64,000 bases of DNA from Flavobacterium luteolum (GTDB lineage: Bacteria > Bacteroidota > Bacteroidia > Flavobacteriales > Flavobacteriaceae): positions 124,001 to 188,000 of the forward strand of contig NZ_CP114286.1 of NCBI RefSeq assembly GCF_027111275.1, written 5' to 3'. The notes under the pieces are model-generated. The model saw only the letters and a program-made list of their open reading frames with translations. It had not been told where the DNA came from and did not search any database. Position numbers and translations under genes: made by a program. Numbering within the stretch: position 1 is the first letter of the stretch; each line of letters starts with the position of its first letter. This document shows, piece by piece, positions 34,708-43,225 of this stretch.

Positions 34708-36228
34708 ATGAAAAAATATATAGCTCTTCTTTGCTTAGGAACAATGACTTTTTTCAGCTGTTCTGATCTAGAAGAAAAACCAGTAGGAATTATTCGTCCA
34801 GAGAACTTTTTCAATAATACAGACGATTTGCAAGCTGCTGTAAACGGAGCTTTTGCCAACATTGCCCACAATAATTATTGGGGAAGAGAATTTACCATTG
34901 CTTTAATGCTTCGTGATGATATGGCCGATATTGGCGATAGAACCACACAAGCTGCTCGTATCGATGTAAACGATATGTCTATGAACGATACAAACGCGCT
35001 TGTTGCTAACTTTTGGCCTCAATCGTATGTTATTATAACGGCAGCAAATCAGGCCATTGAAGGCGCTAAAAAAACACCCGGAGATCCTGCTAAAGTAAAT
35101 GCCATTGTGGCTCAAGCTTATTTTGCAAGAGCATTTGCATATTATCATTTAGTGCGTCTTTTTGGCGATATTCCATACGTAGATTTTGTGGTGAATGATG
35201 TATCGCAAGTAAACTCTTTAAGTAAAACCAAAGAAGCAGATGTTTACCCAAAAATCATTGCCGATTTAGAATTTGCAAAACAATGGCTTGATGATAAACC
35301 AAAAGTAAAAGCCGTTCCTGGAAAAGGTACAGCTGCAGGATATTTGGCTTCTGTTTACTTAACTTTAGGAAACTTTCAAAAAGCATATGACGAAGCAAAA
35401 TTTGTGATTACAAACGAAGCAAAATTTGGTTTAGGTTTGGATGCCGATTTTCAGGATTTATTCAATGCAACCAAAACAGCTTCTTTAAAAGAACCTTTGT
35501 TTACAATTGACTTTAATAACTTAACATCTGGAAATTACGGTCAAGATTATACCGCGTTTTTCACAGGATCATTAAAAGATGATAGCTACAGTTACGGACA
35601 AGGTTTCTCGGTTGCGGTTCCCTCTTTAAAAGTATTCAACACTTGGGATCAGAGAGATTACAGAAGAGCGGTAAGTTTTGATACCATTATTAGAAAGAAA
35701 ACAGGCCCAGGCGGATCGTTGCAAATTTATCCTTCTAGCGATAATGAGAAAGCGCCACGTCCGCATATTGCCAAATATTTCCGTTTTCCAGGGAAAGCAG
35801 GTGCTAACGGAAGAACTTCACAGCACAATTACATCACAATGCGTTTCGCAGAAGTTTTATTGACAGCCGCAGAAGCTTTAAATGAAATTAATCCAGGAAC
35901 AACAGAAGCTGATGGTTATGTAAACCGTGTTCGCGCAAGAGCGAGAAATAAAGCAGGAAAATTGGTTTCTTTTCCTGCAAATGTAACTCCGGGATTATCT
36001 CAGACAGATTTCAGAAAAATGGTTATTGACGAACGAAGATTAGAATTGGCTTTTGAATACGTAAGATGGTACGACATTAAAAGATTAAAAATCGGACCAG
36101 AAGTATTTGGACCAAATGGTTTAGAGCCACATGCTAATTTTGATCCAAACAGAGATTATTTATGGCCATTGCCAGGAACAGAATTGGCTATTAATCCGAA
36201 TCTAAAACCAAACAACCCTGGTTATTAA
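34708..36228 (+). CDS. SusD/RagB-family lipoprotein of the PUL
   Basis: 506 residues with a lipoprotein signal (MKKYIALLCLGTMTFFSC, Cys 18) and the SusD N-terminus LEEKPVGIIRPENFF. It has TPR-like helices (AIVAQAYFARAFAYYHLVRLFGDIP) and the C-terminal block MRFAEVLLTAAEALNEI ... IDERRLELAFEYVRWYDIKR. It is the surface glycan-binding partner of the SusC protein encoded directly upstream. Confidence 0.96.
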   Translation: MKKYIALLCLGTMTFFSCSDLEEKPVGIIRPENFFNNTDDLQAAVNGAFANIAHNNYWGREFTIALMLRDDMADIGDRTTQAARIDVNDMSMNDTNALVANFWPQSYVIITAANQAIEGAKKTPGDPAKVNAIVAQAYFARAFAYYHLVRLFGDIPYVDFVVNDVSQVNSLSKTKEADVYPKIIADLEFAKQWLDDKPKVKAVPGKGTAAGYLASVYLTLGNFQKAYDEAKFVITNEAKFGLGLDADFQDLFNATKTASLKEPLFTIDFNNLTSGNYGQDYTAFFTGSLKDDSYSYGQGFSVAVPSLKVFNTWDQRDYRRAVSFDTIIRKKTGPGGSLQIYPSSDNEKAPRPHIAKYFRFPGKAGANGRTSQHNYITMRFAEVLLTAAEALNEINPGTTEADGYVNRVRARARNKAGKLVSFPANVTPGLSQTDFRKMVIDERRLELAFEYVRWYDIKRLKIGPEVFGPNGLEPHANFDPNRDYLWPLPGTELAINPNLKPNNPGY

Positions 36229-36288
36229 TTTAGCATAATTAGTATTGAACATGGATGAAACGGATTCTTTTAAGTAACGCTAAATTGG

Positions 36289-36386
36289 TTTCCCGCAGAT
36301 TTAACAGATTGAGCAGATTGAATTAAAAACATTTTTAATCTGCAAGGGAAAAAAATCTGCCGAATCTGCCAAATCTGCGAGAGAAA
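36289..36386. repeat. GCAGATT-type inverted repeat
   Basis: Left TCCCGCAGATTTAACAGATT and right AAATCTGCGAGAGA are mirror copies of a GCAGATT-rich unit. They occupy most of the gap between susD and the GH88 gene. The unit resembles the inner palindrome at 47230-47341. Confidence 0.75.
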
Positions 36387-36480
36387 AAAAATACAGTTCA
36401 ACATCTCCGCAATAGAGAATCCGTACAATCCGCGTCTAACATTTTAGTATAGAAACTAAAAATAAAGATTAATTAGTAAT

Positions 36481-37653
36481 ATGAATAAAATTAGTTTCAT
36501 TTTAATCCTTGGGTTTGCATCGCTTGCTACAGCGTGCAAATCTGGGATTAATCCTCAAACAAAAAGCACAACGGCAACAAATAATCTACTCGAAACGCGT
36601 TACAAAATGCTGCTCGATTATCCAGTAGATTCGATGTCTATGCCAAGAAGCATGAATGTAAAAACTCTTGAAATTCGCAAAGTTCCGTCCAGAGATTGGA
36701 CAAGCGGTTTTTTTGCTGGTAATCTTTGGCAATTGTACCGACTAACGGGCGATTCAAAATTTAAAGAACAAGCTCAAAAATGGACTCCTTTCAGCAAAAA
36801 AGAAAGTGTCAACAGTAATTCGCATGACGTAGGTTTTAAAGTGTTTTGCAGTTTTGGAGAAGCGCTGAAAGTGGAAAACAAGAAAGAATACGAAGCGGTA
36901 ATTGTTAAAGGCGCCGAAACTTTATGCACAAGGTTTAATCCAAAAGTGGGTTCTATTCGTTCATGGGATTTCAACAAAGAAATTTGGGATTATCCCGTAA
37001 TCATAGACAATATGATGAATCTGGAATTGCTTTTTGAAGCCTCAAAAATATCAGGAAATCCAAAATATCGTGACGTTGCTATCAAACATGCCAATACAAC
37101 TTTGAAAAATCAGTTTAGAGCAGACAATTCGTGTTACCACGTTATTGATTATAATCCGAATACAGGTGAAGTTAGAAAGAAAACCACTCTTCAGGGATAC
37201 AATGACGATTCGGTTTGGGCTCGTGGCCAAGGATGGGCAGTTTACGGATTTACAATGTCTTATCGCTATACAAAAGATCCTGCTTATTTAAAACAAGCCG
37301 AAGCGACTGCAAAGTTTTTTATGACGAATAAAAATCTGCCAGAAGACGGAATTCCGTATTGGGATTATAAAGATCCTAGTATTCCAAATGCAGCGCGAGA
37401 TGTTTCTGCCGCAATGGTTATGGCTTCAGCATTATATGAGTTATACGGCTATACCAAAAATAATAGTTATTTGGCTTTCGCCGATAAACTGATGGCTTCT
37501 GTACAGACAGATAAATATATTTTAGATGCAAAAATTAAAGCACCTTTCTTGTTTGATCACAGTACTGGAAACTGGCCGAAACACGACGAAATAGACGAAC
37601 CAATAATTTACGCCGATTACTACTTTTTGGAAGCTCTATTAAGAAGAAAGTAA
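36481..37653 (+). CDS. GH88 unsaturated glucuronyl hydrolase
   Basis: 390 residues with a lipoprotein-type signal (Cys 19 after LATA). The (alpha/alpha)6 fold of family GH88 shows WTSGFFAGNLWQLY, SHDVGF with D116, VIIDNMMNLELLF with D176 (the two Asp positions known as catalytic in the Bacillus GL1 enzyme), and DDSVWARGQGWAVYG. It removes the 4,5-unsaturated uronic acid from the non-reducing end of lyase products. Its presence implies that a lyase acts upstream, most likely the beta-helix protein of this locus. Confidence 0.93.
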   Translation: MNKISFILILGFASLATACKSGINPQTKSTTATNNLLETRYKMLLDYPVDSMSMPRSMNVKTLEIRKVPSRDWTSGFFAGNLWQLYRLTGDSKFKEQAQKWTPFSKKESVNSNSHDVGFKVFCSFGEALKVENKKEYEAVIVKGAETLCTRFNPKVGSIRSWDFNKEIWDYPVIIDNMMNLELLFEASKISGNPKYRDVAIKHANTTLKNQFRADNSCYHVIDYNPNTGEVRKKTTLQGYNDDSVWARGQGWAVYGFTMSYRYTKDPAYLKQAEATAKFFMTNKNLPEDGIPYWDYKDPSIPNAARDVSAAMVMASALYELYGYTKNNSYLAFADKLMASVQTDKYILDAKIKAPFLFDHSTGNWPKHDEIDEPIIYADYYFLEALLRRK

Positions 37654-37655
37654 GT

Positions 37656-37751
37656 TAAGGGACTGAGGTGCTAAGATACTGAGGAACTAAGGTTTTTAGC
37701 CTTTGCATCTCAGTATCTTAGAACCTCAGCATCTTAGAACCTCAGAACCTA
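37656..37751. repeat. CTAAGG-type inverted repeat pair
   Basis: The left arm (37656-37692, GGTGCTAAGATACTGAGG) faces the right arm (37709-37751, CTTAGAACCTCAGCATC). It fills the gap between the GH88 and first GH2 genes. Confidence 0.8.
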
Positions 37752-37760
37752 AAAAAACTT

Positions 37761-40178
37761 ATGAAGAACTCATTATATCAAAACAATACATTTTCAATTT
37801 TTGCGCTTTTTGTTTTGTTTCAAATTTGTCTGAGCAGTTTTGCTCAGACAAAGATGAACATTAACGACAACTGGCTTTATTTAGAAAATGACACTCAAAA
37901 ATTAAACGAAGCGCAGAAAGCATCCAACTGGACTTCTTTAAACTTACCGCATACTTGGAACGCAGAAGATGCAACTGATTTATATCCGGGTTACAGACGC
38001 GACGCTAGCTGGTATCAAAAGAAATTAAATATTTCCCAAATCGACAAAAACCGCAATTATTCTTTATACTTTGAAGGTTCGAATGTAACTACAAATGTAT
38101 ATGTAAACGGAAAAGAAGCTGGATCGCATATTGGCGGCTACATTGGATTTTCTATCGATATTACCAATTTTATTAAAGAAGGAAACAACGATATTTTTGT
38201 TCGTGTTGATAATAGTTATGATATCGAAATTATTCCGTCTCAAAAAAGTGATTTCTTTATTTATGGCGGAATCACGCGCGATGTGTGGCTGGTTTCGAAA
38301 TACAAAAATCATATTGACAATTTAAAAGTCACAACTCCAGAAGTTTCGGCTAAAAAAGCTTCGGTACAAATTGTTTCTTCTTTTGTAAATCCTGATAATT
38401 CAAAGGATTTATCTTTAACTGTAACACTTAAAAATCCGAAAGGAAAAAAAGTAGTTAGCAAAACAATTCCGGTTACCGACAAAACTTCAACCATCACTTT
38501 TGAAAACATTAAAAATCCGGAACTCTGGGATACCGAAAAACCAAATCTATACAGACTGACTGCTGTTTTATCAGAAAAAAATCAAATTAGAGATAGTGTT
38601 TCCGAAAAAGTAGGCTTTAGATGGTTTGAGTTTAAAGATCACGGTCCGTTTTACCTCAACGGAAAACGTTTATTAATTCGCGGTACACATCGTCATGAAG
38701 AACAAGCTGGAGTTGGCGCTGCCATGAGCAACGAACAGCATTGGGCCGATATGAAATCAATCAAAGAAATGGGCGCTAATTTTGTCCGTTTAGCACATTA
38801 TCCACAAGATCCTGAGATTTATAAAGCTTGCGACGAACTTGGCCTTTTGGTTTGGGACGAACTTCCTTGGTGTCGTGGCGGAATTGGTAATGATGTTTGG
38901 AAAACAAATACCAAAAACATGCTGGCAGAAATTATCAATCAAAATTACAACCATCCGAGTATTATCATTTGGTCTTTAGGAAACGAAATCAATTGGCTTC
39001 CAGATTTTCCGGACGGAGATAATGCCGATAAAACCAATGTCTTTTTAAGTGAATTAAACGATATCGCGCATAAACTGGATCCAACCAGAAAAACGGCAAT
39101 TAGAAAATATTATGAAGGATCGCATATTGTAGATGTCTTCTCGCCTTCTATCTGGTCGGGCTGGTATTCTGGAAGTTACAAAAGCTACCAAAAAGCAATT
39201 GATGTTTATAAAAAAGAATACAAACATTTTATTCATGCCGAATATGGCGGAGACAGCCACGTTGGCCGTCACAGCGAAAACCCAATTACTGGTGAAAATG
39301 TAATAAAAGCCGAAGGCTGGGAAGAAGCTATTGTGCAGACCAAAGTTGCCAATATTGCGCAAATTGGCGATTGGAGCGAAAACTATATAGTTGATCTATT
39401 TGACTGGCATTTGCATATATCCGAGAATGACCCAACGTTTGTGGGAAATATTCAATGGGCATTCAAGGATTTTGCAACGCCATTACGTCCAGAAGACGAT
39501 ATTCCGTATATGAACCAAAAAGGATTAACAGACCGAAACGGAATTCCGAAAGATGCGTATTATGTATTTAAAAGTTATTGGGCAAAAGAACCTTTCACTT
39601 ACATCGAATCGCACACTTGGACAGAGCGCCAAGGACCTGAAAATACACCAAGAACAATCAGTGTTTTCAGTAATTGCGACAAAGTGACTTTCTTCCATAA
39701 CGGGAAATCATTGGGAGAAAAACAGCGAAATCTTGCTCTGTATCCTGCAAATGGTTTAACTTGGGATGTCAATTTTGCTAAAGGTGAAAATACTTTAGTT
39801 GCCATTGGAAAAACAAAAGAAGGAAAAACGGTTTCTGATACGATAAAAGTCAATTACCGTTTCAATAAAAACGATACCGCTTCTTCGCTGCAATTATCAT
39901 CAGAAAAACTGAAAAACGGTAATTATCTGGTTACAGCAATTGCAATCGACAACAATAATTTACGTTGTCTGGATTATGAAGCTAGTGTTTATTTTCAATG
40001 TTTAAAAGGAGGGAAAACTTTAAAAAATCAAGGAACTCCAACCGGCAGCGAATCTATTAAAATGGCAAACGGAAAGGCTTCTATCGAAGTTATTCCTGAT
40101 GGTTCAGGCAAACCGATTGAAATGACGGCATTGAATCAGAGCTTTAAGGGAGAATATTTGAAGATTCCAATTAATTAA
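37761..40178 (+). CDS. GH2 glycoside hydrolase (beta-galactosidase/beta-glucuronidase type)
   Basis: 805 residues with a signal peptide ending SSFA. The GH2 sugar-binding domain (LNLPHTWNAEDA, YFEGSNVTTNVYVNGKEAG), the immunoglobulin-like domain and the TIM barrel (LLIRGTHRHEEQAGVG, MGANFVRLAHYPQDPE) follow in order. The acid/base is E409 in IIWSLGNEIN and the nucleophile is E494 in FIHAEYGGD. The C-terminal 190 residues form extra beta domains. It is an exo-acting enzyme, probably in the periplasm. Whether it prefers galactosides or glucuronides cannot be decided by eye. Confidence 0.93.
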   Translation: MKNSLYQNNTFSIFALFVLFQICLSSFAQTKMNINDNWLYLENDTQKLNEAQKASNWTSLNLPHTWNAEDATDLYPGYRRDASWYQKKLNISQIDKNRNYSLYFEGSNVTTNVYVNGKEAGSHIGGYIGFSIDITNFIKEGNNDIFVRVDNSYDIEIIPSQKSDFFIYGGITRDVWLVSKYKNHIDNLKVTTPEVSAKKASVQIVSSFVNPDNSKDLSLTVTLKNPKGKKVVSKTIPVTDKTSTITFENIKNPELWDTEKPNLYRLTAVLSEKNQIRDSVSEKVGFRWFEFKDHGPFYLNGKRLLIRGTHRHEEQAGVGAAMSNEQHWADMKSIKEMGANFVRLAHYPQDPEIYKACDELGLLVWDELPWCRGGIGNDVWKTNTKNMLAEIINQNYNHPSIIIWSLGNEINWLPDFPDGDNADKTNVFLSELNDIAHKLDPTRKTAIRKYYEGSHIVDVFSPSIWSGWYSGSYKSYQKAIDVYKKEYKHFIHAEYGGDSHVGRHSENPITGENVIKAEGWEEAIVQTKVANIAQIGDWSENYIVDLFDWHLHISENDPTFVGNIQWAFKDFATPLRPEDDIPYMNQKGLTDRNGIPKDAYYVFKSYWAKEPFTYIESHTWTERQGPENTPRTISVFSNCDKVTFFHNGKSLGEKQRNLALYPANGLTWDVNFAKGENTLVAIGKTKEGKTVSDTIKVNYRFNKNDTASSLQLSSEKLKNGNYLVTAIAIDNNNLRCLDYEASVYFQCLKGGKTLKNQGTPTGSESIKMANGKASIEVIPDGSGKPIEMTALNQSFKGEYLKIPIN

Positions 40179-40179
40179 C

Positions 40180-40256
40180 TTAACCGCAAAGGAAAGTTCG
40201 CAAGGCACGCAAAGCTTTGCGAACTTCGCGTAAAACTTAGCGCCCTTTGCGGTTAA
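40180..40256. repeat. CGCAAAG-type palindromic repeat (short form)
   Basis: It runs from TTAACCGCAAAGG to CCCTTTGCGGTTAA over 77 bases, with an inner GCAAAGC/GCTTTGC core. It lies between the two GH2 genes. Confidence 0.88.
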
Positions 40257-40293
40257 AATATAGTTCAGATTAAAACAAAAATAATTTTACAAA

Positions 40294-42093
40294 ATGAAAA
40301 AAATTCTAACATTATTATTCCTGACATCGTTCGCAATTGGACAATCACAAGGTTTAATTTCTAACGCACCCAACCGAAACACCACTTCTTTAAACGGAGT
40401 TTGGAATTATATTATAGATCCATATCAAACAGGTTTTTACAGTTTTCACCTTGACCAATACGACAAAAGTGAAAAACCAGCAAAAGGAGCTTTTTTCACC
40501 AATTATCATGCTCAAAACAAACAGGAATTAGTAGAATATGATTTTGATAAATCGCCTACAATCAATATTCCAGGCGATTGGAATTCGCAGGTTACAGAAC
40601 TGAAATATTATGAGGGAAATGTTTGGTTTAAAAAGTCTTTCGATTATAATCTAGCGGCCAATAAACGTCTGTTTTTATATTTAGGAGCTATCAATTATAA
40701 AGCTGATGTTTATTTAAATGGAAAAAAACTAGGAACTCATGAAGGAGGTTTTACTCCATTTAATTACGAAGTCACTTCGATTGTAAAACCAACAGGAAAT
40801 TATTTGGTTATCAAAGTTGATAATACACGTCATAAAGAAGATGTTCCGACTGTAAATACTGATTGGTGGAATTATGGCGGCATTACGCGCGATGTGACTT
40901 TAATTGAAGAAGAATCCTCTTTTGTAGAAGATTATAATATTCAGCTGAAAAAAGGCAATGCAAATGTGATTTCTGGTTTTATCAAAATCAATAATTTGGA
41001 TGCATCAAAAAATCAGGTTTCAATTTCTATTCCGGAATTAAAAATCAACTACAAAGGAAAAGCTGATAACAACGGAATTTTAAGTTTCGAAATTCCAGCG
41101 AAAAAGATTTCTTATTGGTCACCAGAAAATCCAAAATTATATAATGTTATCATTGACTTTAATGGGAAAAAACTAAACGATCAAATTGGTTTTAGAACTA
41201 TCGAAACAAAAGAAGATAAAATTCTATTGAATGGAAAACCAGTCTTTTTGCGCGGAATTTCGATTCATGAAGAAAATGCCAAAGGCGGGCGAGCGAATTC
41301 TCAAGAAGATGCTTTGCGTTTATTAAACTGGGCAAAAGAGTTAGGCTGTAATTATGTTCGCCTGGCGCATTATCCGCACAACGAAAACATGGTTAGAGAA
41401 GCTGATAAATTAGGTTTAATGGTTTGGGAAGAAATTCCGGTTTACTGGACAGTTGAATTTAAAAATGAAAACACGTATAAAAATGCTCAAGATCAATTAA
41501 CTGCTGCTATCACAAGAGATAAAAACAGAGCTAGTATTGTGATTTGGTCGATGGCAAATGAAACTCCAATTTCGGAAGCTAGAAATACTTTCATTAAAAA
41601 TTTAGCATCTTACACCAGATCATTAGACAATACTAGATTAATTAGCGCTGCTTTATTAACCAAAAAAGAAACTATTGATGATCCTATTGGAGAAGTTTTG
41701 GATGTTGTGGCTTTCAACCAATATTTGGGCTGGTATGGCGGAAACTTGGAAGATGCTGAGAAAATAACATGGAAATCTAAATACAACAAACCTGTTTTCG
41801 TTTCTGAATTTGGAGGCGATGCAAAAGCTGGACTTCACGGAGAGAAGAACGAACGTTGGACTGAGGAATATCAGGAATATTTATACATTCAGAATTTAAA
41901 GATGATTGAAAAGATTCCTCACTTAAGTGGAACAAGTCCGTGGATTCTGGTTGATTTCAGATCGCCAAAAAGATTGCTTCCAGGAATTCAGGACGGTTAC
42001 AATCGTAAAGGTTTAATTTCAAATGATGGTGAAAAGAAAAAAGCTTTCTACATTATGCAGGATTGGTATGCTAAGAAGAAAAAGGAATATTAA
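40294..42093 (+). CDS. GH2 glycoside hydrolase, beta-glucuronidase-like
   Basis: 599 residues with a signal peptide (MKKILTLLFLTSFAIGQSQ). The GH2 domains are complete and the protein is close to the 600-residue length usual for beta-glucuronidases. Acid/base E423 lies in VIWSMANETP and nucleophile E505 in PVFVSEFGGDA. VFLRGISIHEENAKGG and NYVRLAHYPHNENM are typical. SPWILVDFRSPKRLLPGIQDGYNRKGL matches the glucuronidase C-terminus, where an N.K motif binds the carboxylate. A role in releasing glucuronic acid for the uxu operon fits. Confidence 0.9.
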   Translation: MKKILTLLFLTSFAIGQSQGLISNAPNRNTTSLNGVWNYIIDPYQTGFYSFHLDQYDKSEKPAKGAFFTNYHAQNKQELVEYDFDKSPTINIPGDWNSQVTELKYYEGNVWFKKSFDYNLAANKRLFLYLGAINYKADVYLNGKKLGTHEGGFTPFNYEVTSIVKPTGNYLVIKVDNTRHKEDVPTVNTDWWNYGGITRDVTLIEEESSFVEDYNIQLKKGNANVISGFIKINNLDASKNQVSISIPELKINYKGKADNNGILSFEIPAKKISYWSPENPKLYNVIIDFNGKKLNDQIGFRTIETKEDKILLNGKPVFLRGISIHEENAKGGRANSQEDALRLLNWAKELGCNYVRLAHYPHNENMVREADKLGLMVWEEIPVYWTVEFKNENTYKNAQDQLTAAITRDKNRASIVIWSMANETPISEARNTFIKNLASYTRSLDNTRLISAALLTKKETIDDPIGEVLDVVAFNQYLGWYGGNLEDAEKITWKSKYNKPVFVSEFGGDAKAGLHGEKNERWTEEYQEYLYIQNLKMIEKIPHLSGTSPWILVDFRSPKRLLPGIQDGYNRKGLISNDGEKKKAFYIMQDWYAKKKKEY

Positions 42094-42120
42094 AAAATTA
42101 TTTTCACACAACGTTAATCT

Positions 42121-42192
42121 GTAGAGACGCACTGCAGTGCGTCTACGCAACGATGGCTACAATACGTTAGACGCACTGCAGTGCGTCTCTAC
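42121..42192. repeat. Two head-to-head GACGCACTGCAGTGCGTC palindromes
   Basis: GTAGAGACGCACTGCAGTGC... (42121-42144) and its mirror copy ending GTGCGTCTCTAC (42165-42192) face each other across 20 bases. The same core lies at 8151-8181. The rest of the gap to 42323 is A/T-rich. Close to the next gene is only a degenerate -7-like TTACTTTG. Confidence 0.88.
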
Positions 42193-42323
42193 GGAAAATT
42201 GGATCGGAAATAAAATTATCTTGTCAAAACTGTTACCAATTCATTAACAAAAAACAGGCAGCAAATTATATGATTTTTCTTCATTATTAATTTACTTTGT
42301 AGTTAATCTAAAAATTGTAAACC

Positions 42324-42887
42324 ATGAAAAAATTCTATTTACTAGCAGTTACTTTGTTTGCTGCTTTTACAGTTCAGGCTCAAGACATCGTAAAATTTGC
42401 TCCTCTTGATGCAAGTCCAGTTGATATTTCGTATTTCCCAAACAAAGCGGTGAAATTCAAGAAAACAGATAATCCAAATCCGGTTGTTAAAGTGCTTTAT
42501 GCAAGACCTTCTGTAAAAGGAAGAACTATTTTTGGCGATGTTGTAAAGTTTGGTGAAGTTTGGAGAGTTGGTGCTAATGAAAACACAGAAGTTAAATTCT
42601 ATAAAGATGTAACAATTGGCGGAAAAAAAGTTGCTGCAGGAACATACAGTTTATTTGCTATTCCTGAAAAAGACAAATGGACTATCATCATCAACAAAGA
42701 ACTTGATTTATGGGGTTCTTATGCTTATGATGAAAGTAAAGATGTGGTAAGAGTTTCAGTTCCTGTAAAACCAGTTTCTGAAGTTATCGAAGCTTTATCT
42801 ATTGCATTTACAACTCAAGGTAATGTAGCAAATCTTGTTATTGGTTGGGATAAAACAACTGTTGAATTGCCAATCACGATTAAATAA
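42324..42887 (+). CDS. DUF2911 secreted protein
   Basis: 187 residues with a cleavable signal peptide (MKKFYLLAVTLFAAFTVQA). The DUF2911 core is visible: VLYARPSVKGRTIFGDVV, FGEVWRVGANENTEVKFYKD, VAAGTYSLFAIPEKDKWTII and WGSYAYDESKDVVRV. The function is unknown in the family. It is a single gene between the PUL and the molybdoenzyme cluster. Confidence 0.9.
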   Translation: MKKFYLLAVTLFAAFTVQAQDIVKFAPLDASPVDISYFPNKAVKFKKTDNPNPVVKVLYARPSVKGRTIFGDVVKFGEVWRVGANENTEVKFYKDVTIGGKKVAAGTYSLFAIPEKDKWTIIINKELDLWGSYAYDESKDVVRVSVPVKPVSEVIEALSIAFTTQGNVANLVIGWDKTTVELPITIK

Positions 42888-42919
42888 GTTTTAATGTTAT
42901 ATGCCGCAAAGGCACAAAG

Positions 42920-42952
42920 TCGCAAAGTTTTTTTAAGCTTTGCGATTTTTTT
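42920..42952 (+). terminator. Probable terminator after the DUF2911 gene
   Basis: TCGCAAAG (42920-42927) pairs with CTTTGCGA (42938-42945), followed by seven T. It is part of a partial CGCAAAG-type repeat that starts at 42904. Confidence 0.65.
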
Positions 42953-43006
42953 ATTTAACCACAAAGAGCAGATTTACGCAAGATCTCAAAGCTTTATCAC
43001 GCAATC

Positions 43007-43108
43007 TTGTCATTTCGACGAAGGAGAAATCTTCGCGAGAAACTCTACAAAGAATGGATTATTACTGTGGAGCTACTTACGGAGATTTCTCCTTCGTCGA
43101 AATGACAA
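43007..43108. repeat. 102-bp GACGAAGGA hairpin element, copy A
   Basis: The left end TTGTCATTTCGACGAAGGAG and the right end CTCCTTCGTCGAAATGACAA pair perfectly, with inner arms GAAATCT/AGATTTC. It has the same length and layout as copy B at 48682-48783. Confidence 0.92.
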
Positions 43109-43170
43109 AAATGAGATTACTTAACAAAAAAACTTTATCTCTCGTCTATTTTACAAGATATCTTTATAAC

Positions 43171-43207
43171 AAAAAAATCCCTTTAAGATCTTATTCTCAA
43201 AGGGATT
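43171..43207 (-). terminator. Intrinsic terminator of the molybdoenzyme operon
   Basis: AATCCCTTT (43176-43184) pairs with AAAGGGATT (43199-43207), and seven T follow on the minus strand. It lies 19 bases after the stop codon of the large subunit. Confidence 0.85.
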
Positions 43208-43225
43208 ATTGTAATTGTTTTATGT

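Noticed and set aside
19598..42093. Ulvan or glycosaminoglycan PUL
   Set aside because: No sulfatase and no known ulvan or GAG lyase is present, so only a glucuronate-containing glycan can be inferred.
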